Shown: positions 1-6,974 of the stretch, in pieces | How positions within the stretch are numbered: the first letter of the stretch is position 1 | Layout of the letters: every line of letters begins with the position of its first letter | Assembly: GCA_019683625.1 (NCBI GenBank) | Contig: JADGHY010000034.1 | Coordinates: forward strand, 1 to 12,825 | From: Thermoflavifilum sp. | Lineage (GTDB): Bacteria; Bacteroidota; Bacteroidia; Chitinophagales; Chitinophagaceae | Direction of reading: 5' to 3' | DNA: 12,825 nucleotides | Position numbers and translations under genes: made by a program | Notes under the pieces: model-generated | Seen by the model: the letters and a program-made list of their open reading frames with translations, nothing else | The model's database searches: none | What the model was told of the DNA's origin: nothing

Positions 1-251
1 GTTTTGGATTAATGAGCAGGCTATCATTTTATGAGCGGAAAATCATTTCCCGATAGGTAACAATATGTTTTTTTAGTATTATTGCGCCTGATTTTCGGGA
101 TACCATGTTTTTTGCGCGCATCATCAAAAAATTAACAACTGTTCATGCAACGTTTCCGCAGAAGATTCGTTCTTGTTTCTGTGATGCTGCATCTTCCCGT
201 ATCTTGCTTGAGATGTTTGATCATTCCATATATTCATAAACATTTGCATTC
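1..251. other. Non-coding AT-rich leader region
   Basis: No convincing coding sequence is visible on either strand here. It is the upstream region of the kelch lipoprotein gene and presumably holds its promoter. The closest match to the Bacteroidota -7 element TAnnTTTG is GATGTTTG at 212-219, with one mismatch, but no TTG lies at a suitable distance upstream of it, so I do not call a promoter. A weak A/T inverted repeat (TTTTTTG/CAAAAAA around 108-131) is not persuasive as a terminator. Confidence 0.5.
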
Positions 252-1283
252 ATGAAGTCAACCTTCTTGTACGGATATGTTGTTTTAGCAGGTGCCATGC
301 TCATCGCAGGCTGTCATAGCAGTTCTTCCACTGTTACGTTGGGCAACTGGATCCGGCGTTCCGATTTCAACGGCGTAGCCCGCAGTGGTGCGGTTTGCTT
401 TGTGATCGGCGATACGGCCTATGTGGGGACGGGTTTTGATGGTACTAACCGGCTTTCTGATTTCTGGAAATTTGATCCGACGGTCAATGGAGGCTATGGC
501 GGATGGATACAAATTGCCGATTTTCCAGGCGCTGCGCGCAACGGTGCCGTGGGTTTTGGGGTAAACGGCAAAGGATATGTAGCTACAGGCTATGATGGAA
601 ATAATTATTTAAATGACTGCTGGATGTATGATCCGGCCACCAATAGCTGGACTCAAAAGGCCAGCATGCCCACCAATGGTCGCTTTGGGGCTGTGGCCTT
701 TGCGCTTAATGGCAAAGGATATGTGACTACGGGTTATGACGGAAATTATTTAAAGGATTTCTGGGAATATGACCCTTCCAATGACCAATGGATTTTGAAA
801 CCCAACAGCCTTGGCGGCAGTAAGCGTATGTATGCCATGAGCTTTGTGATCAATGACACCGCTTATGTGGTAGGGGGTGTGAACAACGGGGCCCTGGTAG
901 CCGATTTCTGGGCTTATGATCCTTCCCAGGATACCTGGATCCGCAAAAGAGATATTGCCAATACCAGCTCGGCTTCTTATGATGATACCTATACTTCCAT
1001 CGAGCGGCAACAAGGTGCAGCGTTCGTGATCGATGATACGGCCTATATTGCCACGGGACAGGCTGGTTCCAATACCAATACCACCTGGCAGTATGACCCC
1101 AAAACCGACCTTTGGTTGCAGCGCACCAATATTGAATTTCCTACCCGCGTAGGGGCTGTGGGCTTTAGTGTGAAGAACCGGGGCTTTATTGCGTTGGGCA
1201 CACCCTCGCAGGGAAGCCTGATTGAATACGACGACCTGCGCGAGTTTCAACCCAATGTACCCGATAACACAACCGATGATTGA
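252..1283 (+). CDS. Kelch-repeat lipoprotein
   Basis: A 343-residue exported lipoprotein. A hydrophobic signal segment (residues 4-19) ends in the lipobox LIAGC, with Cys21 as the lipidation site, so the mature protein should be anchored to a membrane, probably the outer one. The rest is about six kelch blades, near residues 42-88, 95-138, 143-185, 192-235, 252-295 and 299-330. Each has a GAVxF..ND/GKxYVxTGYDG strand pair followed by DFWxYDP and a Trp. Six blades fit a closed beta-propeller, a fold used for binding or, in some families, catalysis. No galactose-oxidase catalytic set is recognisable, so the role is unknown. Blades two and three are also alike at DNA level (around 570-620 and 712-760), which points to internal duplication. 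The DUF4907 gene starts 2 bases after its stop, so the two are probably cotranscribed. Confidence 0.88.
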   Translation: MKSTFLYGYVVLAGAMLIAGCHSSSSTVTLGNWIRRSDFNGVARSGAVCFVIGDTAYVGTGFDGTNRLSDFWKFDPTVNGGYGGWIQIADFPGAARNGAVGFGVNGKGYVATGYDGNNYLNDCWMYDPATNSWTQKASMPTNGRFGAVAFALNGKGYVTTGYDGNYLKDFWEYDPSNDQWILKPNSLGGSKRMYAMSFVINDTAYVVGGVNNGALVADFWAYDPSQDTWIRKRDIANTSSASYDDTYTSIERQQGAAFVIDDTAYIATGQAGSNTNTTWQYDPKTDLWLQRTNIEFPTRVGAVGFSVKNRGFIALGTPSQGSLIEYDDLREFQPNVPDNTTDD

Positions 1284-1285
1284 TT

Positions 1286-1681
1286 ATGGGAAAAAAGGAA
1301 TCCTTTTCCCATTCCACACAGAAATATCGCCTGTTTACTTTCGGTGGAGCTCTTTTGCTCTTAGCACTGTTTATTGTTTACATGCATACACTGGCACCAG
1401 CACCCCCTTCGCCTGCCAAGCCTCACGAGGCAGATTCTCTTTCGGTACAAGTTATTGCCATGCGGGTAGATTCGGGATGGGGCTATCAGATATGGATCAA
1501 CCATCATCCTTTCATTTACCAGAATCAAATACCAGCCATTCCCGGGCATCAGGTGTTTCAAAACCGGGAAGAAGCGCTGCGTGTAGGTGAATGTGTGGCC
1601 AGTAAAATTCTCCGGCATCAGTCGCCCACCATCACGGTAGCAGAACTCCAACAGCTGGGCATTTCCGAAGCAAGGCCCTGA
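1286..1681 (+). CDS. DUF4907 family membrane-anchored protein
   Basis: A 131-residue protein with a single hydrophobic segment near residues 15-32, then a Pro-rich linker (PAPPSPAKP) and a small soluble domain from about residue 50 to 118. That domain carries WGYQIWINHHPFIYQ, an IPAIPG turn, an F..REEAL helix and TITVAELQQLGI near the end. This arrangement matches my memory of the DUF4907 family of Bacteroidota, which has no known function. I recall such genes lying beside kelch-repeat genes, as here, but have not searched. The topology suggests one N-terminal anchor with the domain outside the cytoplasm. The ATG at 1286 is preferred. An in-frame TTG at 1280 would overlap the upstream stop and add only two residues. 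Confidence 0.8.
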   Translation: MGKKESFSHSTQKYRLFTFGGALLLLALFIVYMHTLAPAPPSPAKPHEADSLSVQVIAMRVDSGWGYQIWINHHPFIYQNQIPAIPGHQVFQNREEALRVGECVASKILRHQSPTITVAELQQLGISEARP

Positions 1682-1720
1682 TTTAGCCATTCTCTATCTT
1701 TTCAGCCAACAACCGCCGCA

Positions 1721-1747
1721 TTGTGCAATGAACTGAAGGAAAATTTG
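1721..1747 (+). promoter_or_regulatory. Possible promoter of the asparaginase gene
   Basis: In the 107-base gap before the asparaginase gene, TTG at 1721-1723 is followed after 16 bases by AAAATTTG (1740-1747). This resembles the Bacteroidota pair TTG / TAnnTTTG with one mismatch and slightly short spacing. The ATG at 1789 would then have a leader of roughly 35 bases. The match is weak. It is supported mainly by the need for a start site, since the gap is larger than the within-operon gaps around it. Confidence 0.25.
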
Positions 1748-1788
1748 TATTTCTCCTAATCATAAAATCAGCAATTTTACTGCCTGAG

Positions 1789-2865
1789 ATGACGAAACTC
1801 ATGATCATATATACAGGCGGTACTGTGGGCATGATCTATGATGAAAAGAGTAGATCATTGCGGCCTATTAGTTTTGGTGAAATCCGGGATCATCTGCCAG
1901 AATTGTACCGATTGGGATATCATTTTTTTGTCCATCCGTTTAAACCTCCGATTGACTCCTCGAATATGCATCCTGACCGATGGGTGGAATTGGTGGAGAT
2001 CATTGAACAACATTACCATTATTACGATGGGTTTGTGATTTTACATGGCTCAGATACCATGGCTTTTACCGCCTCGGCACTGAGTTTTATGTTGGAAAAT
2101 CTGGGCAAGCCCGTGGTGCTCACGGGCTCACAATTGCCTATTGGCCAGATTCGTACCGATGCCAAGGAAAATATCATTACAGCTCTGGAAATTGCGGCCA
2201 CACGCATCAATGGTCATGCGGCCGTACCTGAAGTGTGCATCTATTTCGATTTTCAGCTGTTTCGGGGAAATCGCACCAAAAAGTATAATGCGGAAAAATT
2301 TGAAGCCTTTTATTCGATGAATTATCCGCCGCTGGCCGAAGCGGGGATCACCATCAAATACCATCATCCGTTTATTTTGCCTCCGCCCACCGAACCCATC
2401 CGCATCCATAAAAAGCTGGATCCCCACGTGAGCGTGTTGAAGATTTTTCCGGGCATTACGCCCGAAACCGTGGATGCCGTGTTGAACACGCCCCATACGC
2501 GTGCCATCATCCTGGAAACATTTGGTAGCGGAAACGCACCCACGGCTCCCTGGTTTATCCGCAGCCTGCAAAGGGCCATTAAAAAAGGAAAAATTATCCT
2601 GAACATTACGCAATGCGATGGGGGCTCCGTGGAATTAGGGCGCTATGAAACGAGTGAAAAACTGCTGGAAATTGGTGTGGTAAGCGGTTACGACATGACT
2701 TTTGAAGCGGCTATCACGAAGATGATGTTTTTATTGGGACAGGATTTGAGTACCGAGGAAATCGTTTGCCTGCTGCAAAAACCCTTACGAGGGGAGCTCA
2801 CCTTGCCGGAAAGCACCAACAGCAAGGCTGTCCATAATTACTGGACCAATAGCCCTCTTTCTTGA
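1789..2865 (+). CDS. ansA: Type I L-asparaginase
   Basis: A 358-residue cytoplasmic enzyme that hydrolyses L-asparagine to aspartate and ammonia. There is no signal peptide. The N-terminal asparaginase motif is IIYTGGTVG, with Thr12 as the expected nucleophile. The second motif is HGSDTMAFTASALSF (residues 86-100). It has Ser88 where the well-studied E. coli enzymes have Thr, followed by the conserved Asp89. Lys164 in RGNRTKK fits the catalytic lysine position. The second half (about 215-345) looks like the smaller C-terminal domain, with GSGNAP and the TQCDGGSVELGRYE stretch usual in type I enzymes. The length is slightly above the roughly 340 residues of E. coli AnsA. The Ser-for-Thr change is conservative and probably leaves the enzyme active. 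The gene stands alone: a 107-base gap precedes it, and its stop is 6 bases from the end of the convergent DGQHR gene. Confidence 0.93.
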   Translation: MTKLMIIYTGGTVGMIYDEKSRSLRPISFGEIRDHLPELYRLGYHFFVHPFKPPIDSSNMHPDRWVELVEIIEQHYHYYDGFVILHGSDTMAFTASALSFMLENLGKPVVLTGSQLPIGQIRTDAKENIITALEIAATRINGHAAVPEVCIYFDFQLFRGNRTKKYNAEKFEAFYSMNYPPLAEAGITIKYHHPFILPPPTEPIRIHKKLDPHVSVLKIFPGITPETVDAVLNTPHTRAIILETFGSGNAPTAPWFIRSLQRAIKKGKIILNITQCDGGSVELGRYETSEKLLEIGVVSGYDMTFEAAITKMMFLLGQDLSTEEIVCLLQKPLRGELTLPESTNSKAVHNYWTNSPLS

Positions 2866-2871
2866 ACTGGC

Positions 2872-3969
2872 TTATTGGATGAGCCTCCAGAGTTCGTTGA
2901 AGATGCGGCGGGTGCGCTCAACCTGCCCTCTTGCAGCAAACCGTTCATAGAAACCATCCATCCGGAATCGAGGTTTCTCGTCCATCCATGGCCGAAGCCG
3001 TTCTGTCCACCTTTCTATACGATCTTCCTCCGGCTCGGCATCGCCATGCTGCACCAGTTCCACGGCCACGCGAATCATGGCCTTAAGCGTCACCGGCTTG
3101 GTAATCATATAGCGCTCATGATCCCAGGCATCGCCCCATACAGCCATAGCCGCGCGGAAGAAATCCCGCAGAATGCGATAGCGATAGCCGGCTTCCCGGC
3201 GCAACTCATGGCCGTCGCCTTCCCAGCCTCGGGTCCAGCGCCATAATTCATTAAAGAGCTCGGCCTGTAATATCCATTTCTTCTGTTTGCTTCTTCCTCC
3301 CAGCCGGTTGATTTTATATTGAAACGGACTATCGTCTTCGGAATAAAGCAAGTCGGCAATGCGGGCTGCCAGCTTCTTATCGGGCGAAGTCCAGGCAATC
3401 TTTTCATACAAGTCAACCAGATGGCTTTTATTGATACGCGTAGGCGTGCTGTTGATCACCACAAACATCTCAGTAGCAAACTCCTGGGTGCGGCCATCGA
3501 AGATTATGCAGGGCACATCAATCTGGCGAGATTCTTCGGGATGTTTTTCCAGATAAAAATGCAAGGCTGCGAGCCGATGTTGTCCATCGATGATGATGAA
3601 AGGTTCTTTTGGCTCATGCAAATTTCCCATGTGCTCAAATCCGGCAATAGGCTCAAATACCAGCACTTCCCGCGTGAACAACAAGACGGTGCCGGGTATC
3701 GGAGGTTGGCTTTCGGCCGTTTCATAAAAATTTTCAATGGCCTGAATCTTTTGCCGGGAAGGTTCACGTTGAAAAGCGGTATCGCTCCTTTCGATTTTCG
3801 CAATGAACTGAGCAACTTCATCATGAGGTGATATACCTGAAGCTTCCAGAACCTGCTGCCGATCTCCATAAAACCGGCTAACAAATTTGACATGGCGCAG
3901 CAAATCTTCTGCAGGATATGCTACGAAATAAAAACGATTGTCTTTCTGACAAATTTGGGTGGCAAGCAT
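2872..3969 (-). CDS. DGQHR-domain protein, DndB-like, orphan
   Basis: A 365-residue soluble protein with the signature DGQHR at residues 128-132, in the context FIIIDGQHRLAAL. Later come VPCIIFDG and FVVINSTPTRINKSHLVDLYE (about 170-188), all typical of the DGQHR family that includes DndB. DndB represses the dnd genes of DNA phosphorothioate modification, but many family members lie outside such loci. No dndC, dndD or dndE gene is in the window, so a role in phosphorothioation is not supported here. The C-terminal half is rich in Trp, Arg and Glu and looks helical. I start at the ATG at 3969. A TTG at 3975 would add only two residues. A long imperfect hairpin begins 10 bases upstream of the ATG. 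The gene could be read through from merA or have its own promoter, but I see no clear -7 element. Confidence 0.82.
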   Translation of the reverse strand: MLATQICQKDNRFYFVAYPAEDLLRHVKFVSRFYGDRQQVLEASGISPHDEVAQFIAKIERSDTAFQREPSRQKIQAIENFYETAESQPPIPGTVLLFTREVLVFEPIAGFEHMGNLHEPKEPFIIIDGQHRLAALHFYLEKHPEESRQIDVPCIIFDGRTQEFATEMFVVINSTPTRINKSHLVDLYEKIAWTSPDKKLAARIADLLYSEDDSPFQYKINRLGGRSKQKKWILQAELFNELWRWTRGWEGDGHELRREAGYRYRILRDFFRAAMAVWGDAWDHERYMITKPVTLKAMIRVAVELVQHGDAEPEEDRIERWTERLRPWMDEKPRFRMDGFYERFAARGQVERTRRIFNELWRLIQ

Positions 3970-3979
3970 GGGCAAACAG

Positions 3980-4040
3980 ATTAAGGGTTGTGCAATCAGC
4001 CGGCAAGCTAAAAAAACTCAGCTGATTTCACAACCCTAAT
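3980..4040. repeat. Long imperfect inverted repeat (hairpin) between merA and DGQHR gene
   Basis: The arms are 3980-4000 and 4021-4040. The core GGGTTGTG (3985-3992) pairs with CACAACCC (4029-4036), and AATCAGC (3994-4000) pairs with GCTGATT (4021-4027), with one mismatch between them (3993/4028). Three or four more pairs form outside the core if 3983 is bulged. This gives about 19 base pairs around a 20-base loop. The element begins 25 bases after the merA stop and ends 10 bases before the DGQHR start. It may slow or stop mercury-operon transcription, although the downstream strand (TTAATCTGTTT) is a poor U tract. It could equally be a 5' leader structure of the next gene or a small REP-like element. 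Confidence 0.7.
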
Positions 4041-4065
4041 TGCGAAACAGCAGGTGTCCCGCGTT

Positions 4066-5745
4066 TCAGCTTGCGCAACAACTCAATTTGTGGACATCCT
4101 TAGTAAAAGCAAGTGCGGCAAGCTTAATGCCCTCCTGTAGCGTAAGATACGGAAAAAGCTGATGGGCAAGTTCACTTACGGGAATGCGATATTTCATCAC
4201 CAGGCTAAGCGTCATGATCAGTTCACCCGCTTCTGGGGCTAAGATGCGGGCTCCCAACAATTCATCGGTCTCCGTATGCCGGATGAGTTTGATAAATCCA
4301 CGCATATCCCGTGCGGCTATAGATCGTGGTACATCGCTGAGCGGTAATTTGCTTACTTCATGGGGCAAACCAAGCTGTGTGGCCTTGGCTTCATCTATGC
4401 CCACGCCGGCCACCTGCGGGTCAGTGAAAATCACCCAGGGCAATACCGTATAATCGATTTGTTCAGCATCCCCGCCAAATGCATGGCCAACGGCTATTTT
4501 TCCTTCATGAGCAGCTGTATACACATAGGCCGGCGTGTTGGCCACATCTCCAACGGCATAAATATGCGGCACAGAGGTTTGCATATATCCATTCACTTCA
4601 ACGTGTCCATTGGCAGCGAGCCGCACGCCCAGCTGTTCCAGACTCAGGTCTTCCACATTGGGCTGAATCCCCGTAGCCACCACAATCTGCCCGGGTTCCA
4701 GGAAAGTGTGGCTTTCTCCATCAGGGAAAAGGCCATGAATCAAAATGCCTTCCGGCTTGCGTTCAATAAGTTTGGCCCGGAAGCCTGGCCAGATCTCAAT
4801 GCCTTCTGCTTGCATATAGGCTGTCAAGGCCTCGCTGATATCGGGTGTCTGGCTGCGCAAAATTCGATCGGTAAATTCAATGATGCGTACCTTCACTCCC
4901 AACCGTCGGTAAGCCATGGCGATTTCGCAACCCACATAGCCCGCGCCCATAATGGTAAGGCTTTCGGGTTTTTCCTCCAGGTTGAATAAAGTTCTGTTTG
5001 TCAAATACCCTACCTCGGCCAATCCGGGAATGGCCGGAATCCGGGGTCGGGCCCCCGTAGCCAAAATAATCACATCTGCATCATAAGCCTGCTGATCATT
5101 TACCACAACGGTATGTGCATCTACCAGTTTTGCCCTACCCCTGAGGATGGTCAGCTGCTCAACATCTTTCACCACATCCACATATTTCTGTTGCCGCAAG
5201 GATTTCACCAATTCATTTTTATCCTGTATCACCCTGGCAAAATCAATCGAAACACCGGCGGGTTGGACACCCGGAAAAAAACTATGCTGGGCATGATATG
5301 CCGCTTCTGCAGTACGGATGAGGGTTTTAGAGGGCACGCAACCCACATTCACACAAGTGCCTCCGATAGGAAGCCCATCATTAATCATTAAAGTTTTTAT
5401 ACCCAGCTCTCCGGCCCGAATAGCGGCTGCAAAAGCTGCAGATCCCCCGCCAATGATGATGAGCTGATAAGCATGGCTGCCGGTGTTTGCCACAGCGCCC
5501 TGATCCCTTACCGTCATTTTCTTCACCCGATACTGCGGCGTCTGATTGATGAGCGATTGAATGTGGGCTTCTTGAATAAGATTGGGATCGAAACTCACCA
5601 CACCCTTTCCTCCGGGAAAATGCACCTGTACTTGCTGAATACCAGGCTGTTGTTTTAATAAATTTTCAATTGTCCTTGCGCAATGCACGCAGGTCATTCC
5701 CGTAATTTCCATTTCTGCTTGCCGAATTTGTTGCATATACTCCAT
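4066..5745 (-). CDS. merA: Mercuric reductase MerA with N-terminal HMA domain
   Basis: A 559-residue flavoenzyme that reduces Hg(II) to volatile Hg(0) with NADPH in the cytoplasm. Residues 10-72 form an HMA domain with GMTCVHC (Cys19, Cys22) that can pass Hg(II) to the core. The core has an FAD-binding GGGSAAFAAA (99-108) and the redox pair GGTCVNVGCVPSK (Cys131, Cys136). It also has the nucleotide-binding GAGYVGCE (267-274), AVGD (397-400) and FPYLTLQEG (531-539). Tyr270 and Tyr533 fit the two active-site tyrosines known in MerA. The C-terminal Cys556-Cys557 pair (LSCCAS) is diagnostic for mercury rather than dihydrolipoamide substrates. The length matches the Tn501 enzyme. It is the last gene of the operon and its ATG directly follows the TAA of the preceding gene. 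A second in-frame ATG at 5736, with GGAG just before it, could also serve as the start. Confidence 0.97.
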   Translation of the reverse strand: MEYMQQIRQAEMEITGMTCVHCARTIENLLKQQPGIQQVQVHFPGGKGVVSFDPNLIQEAHIQSLINQTPQYRVKKMTVRDQGAVANTGSHAYQLIIIGGGSAAFAAAIRAGELGIKTLMINDGLPIGGTCVNVGCVPSKTLIRTAEAAYHAQHSFFPGVQPAGVSIDFARVIQDKNELVKSLRQQKYVDVVKDVEQLTILRGRAKLVDAHTVVVNDQQAYDADVIILATGARPRIPAIPGLAEVGYLTNRTLFNLEEKPESLTIMGAGYVGCEIAMAYRRLGVKVRIIEFTDRILRSQTPDISEALTAYMQAEGIEIWPGFRAKLIERKPEGILIHGLFPDGESHTFLEPGQIVVATGIQPNVEDLSLEQLGVRLAANGHVEVNGYMQTSVPHIYAVGDVANTPAYVYTAAHEGKIAVGHAFGGDAEQIDYTVLPWVIFTDPQVAGVGIDEAKATQLGLPHEVSKLPLSDVPRSIAARDMRGFIKLIRHTETDELLGARILAPEAGELIMTLSLVMKYRIPVSELAHQLFPYLTLQEGIKLAALAFTKDVHKLSCCAS

Positions 5746-6117
5746 TTAGAATTTTGAAGATAATTTTTCACACTGGATGCATTGTGCCTGATATCCCAGT
5801 TTTTCAATGAGCTGTACAATTTGTTTGTCGCTAATCTGATGGCGATCAAATTGCACGACTGCCTGATTACCAGGATAGGCTAAATCAACGGACAATACCC
5901 CTTTTGTTTTCGATAAGGTTTGCTGAATCATCTTGGAACAAGCTGCGCAGTCTATTCCCGTGATCCGAATCACGGCTTTGTATTTGTCAACAGGATCAAA
6001 TGAACACACCTGTTGCTTTGCAGCCAATGGTGCAGCACATAGCTTATCCAGGCACGCATGTGGACTGGCAAATAAGCCAGCTGCAACAACAAAGGAAAGC
6101 AAGATCATCGTTTTCAT
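5746..6117 (-). CDS. Exported MerP-like HMA protein with extra CxxC
   Basis: A 123-residue protein with an N-terminal signal peptide (about residues 1-21, ending SPHA), so it should act outside the inner membrane. Residues 47-112 form a heavy-metal-associated domain with GIDCAAC (Cys57, Cys60), a GVLSVDLAYPGNQAVVQFD strand pair and EKLGYQ near the end. Periplasmic MerP binds Hg(II) with such a pair and gives it to MerT. This protein differs from a plain MerP in two ways. It has three further cysteines before the domain (22, 27, 38), and a second pair, CIQC (Cys113, Cys116), just after it. There is no proper lipobox before Cys22. The gene is 69 bases downstream of the unrecognised exported protein and has no gap to merA. 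A mercury-scavenging role is inferred from domain and context. Confidence 0.85.
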   Translation of the reverse strand: MKTMILLSFVVAAGLFASPHACLDKLCAAPLAAKQQVCSFDPVDKYKAVIRITGIDCAACSKMIQQTLSKTKGVLSVDLAYPGNQAVVQFDRHQISDKQIVQLIEKLGYQAQCIQCEKLSSKF

Positions 6118-6149
6118 ACGCTTGATATTTTGGATTAAACCATACCAAT

Positions 6150-6163
6150 TTTAACATGTTAAA
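6150..6163. repeat. Perfect 14-base palindrome in operon gap
   Basis: TTTAACATGTTAAA lies in the 69-base gap between the unrecognised exported gene and the MerP-like gene, the longest gap inside the mercury operon. It could be an operator for an internal promoter, but no TAnnTTTG element accompanies it. About one perfect 14-base palindrome is expected by chance in a window of this size. Confidence 0.3.
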
Positions 6164-6186
6164 GCCCAATGTATCAGAAAGCCTTC

Positions 6187-6948
6187 TCATCCGCAACAAG
6201 TATTACCCCGTTGGGCTGAGCCACAAGATGATTGTTTCTCACAGGTTTGGCAACTTTGGTCATACCATCTGATGGCTTGTTCGGCTTTTTCTGGTCCGAT
6301 GTATTTTTCTGTGATCTGCAACAATGCGGTTCGAAAAGTCGTTTGTTCATCTCTTATGAGTTGTGCTACAGATCGGGTTTTCACCAGTTCTTTCTGAAAA
6401 TAACGAGCTACTTCCTGTGCTAATGCCTGTTCCTGGCCTGCGGGAATGAGTGCATGCCGGACAAGCATATTTGCATAATGGTGGGCAATGGTTATGGCTT
6501 CTTGTCGACTCAATTCATCTACTTGCGCTCCTTTCAGCCAATCATGATTCGGAAAAGGATTCAGATATTTAATAGCCATTTGCTCATCCACTGGTGTAGC
6601 TTTCAATCCATATTCCTGCAACACCTGATCTACAATAGCCGGTTGCGGCTTGCTTTTCCAGGCAATGGCCATCATGGTTCCTTTGCGATAAAGCCAAGCT
6701 CCCTGCACTGCAGCCTGTTTTTCCAAGGCCAGCAAAACAGGCTTGGCCCGGCTCCCGCATCCAATACTGGGATCAGCATTACAAACAAGAGCCACTTGAT
6801 AAATGCTCATTACTGGGCGATTGGGTTTTGTAGAATCTGATAGTGTAAGATATCTTTCGCCTTGGGGTGTATTTTCGGCAAAGCCCAATATAGGCATCAG
6901 CTGAATGAGCATGCCCGGGATCGATAGGAAAGATAGCCGTGTCATCAT
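6187..6948 (-). CDS. Unrecognised exported protein of the mercury operon, Cys-rich tail
   Basis: I do not recognise this 253-residue protein. The N-terminus looks like a signal peptide with cleavage near LGFA (residue 24). Residues about 48-122 read as a beta-alpha-beta-beta-alpha-beta unit like an HMA domain: a strand ending at Cys56, DPSIGCGSRAKP with Cys64, a helix, two strands (GAWLYRKG, MMAIAW), a helix and LKATPV. The usual CxxC is replaced by two cysteines eight positions apart. Residues 140-228 look largely helical. The last 21 residues hold CQTC, a further Cys and a terminal CCG (Cys233, 236, 242, 251, 252), which resembles a thiophilic metal site. It sits between merTP (26-base gap) and the MerP-like gene, so a part in mercury binding or delivery outside the membrane is likely but inferred. 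It lacks the features of the organomercurial lyase MerB. A second ATG at 6945 is an equal start candidate. Confidence 0.75.
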   Translation of the reverse strand: MMTRLSFLSIPGMLIQLMPILGFAENTPQGERYLTLSDSTKPNRPVMSIYQVALVCNADPSIGCGSRAKPVLLALEKQAAVQGAWLYRKGTMMAIAWKSKPQPAIVDQVLQEYGLKATPVDEQMAIKYLNPFPNHDWLKGAQVDELSRQEAITIAHHYANMLVRHALIPAGQEQALAQEVARYFQKELVKTRSVAQLIRDEQTTFRTALLQITEKYIGPEKAEQAIRWYDQSCQTCEKQSSCGSAQRGNTCCG

Positions 6949-6974
6949 TGTTATTTTTTATTGGTGTATAAAAA

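Noticed and set aside
750..1250. A 166-codon minus-strand open frame opposite the kelch gene
   Set aside because: It mirrors the kelch repeats and has no signal of its own; repeat-rich coding DNA often leaves such shadow frames.
1280..1285. TTG start for the DUF4907 gene
   Set aside because: It overlaps the stop of the kelch gene and adds only two residues; the ATG at 1286 is the simpler start.
3319..3831. A 170-codon plus-strand open frame opposite the DGQHR gene
   Set aside because: The minus-strand frame has a diagnostic family motif and explains the whole region.
2872..3969. Part of a DNA phosphorothioation (Dnd) system
   Set aside because: Only the DGQHR gene is present; no cysteine desulfurase, sulfurtransferase-like or ATPase Dnd gene occurs in the window.
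3970..3975. TTG start for the DGQHR gene
   Set aside because: The ATG two codons later is a better start, and nothing conserved is lost.
4044..4067. GAAAC/GTTTC inverted repeat at the end of merA
   Set aside because: Only five base pairs and partly inside the stop codon; too weak for a terminator beside the much longer hairpin at 3980-4040.
4360..4989. A 209-codon plus-strand open frame opposite merA
   Set aside because: It lies wholly inside the confidently identified merA gene on the other strand, and its translation shows no domain or coherent hydrophobic pattern.
6187..6948. Organomercurial lyase MerB
   Set aside because: The protein has a signal peptide and lacks the MerB arrangement of two catalytic cysteines and an aspartate in a cytoplasmic fold, so organomercury cleavage is not supported.
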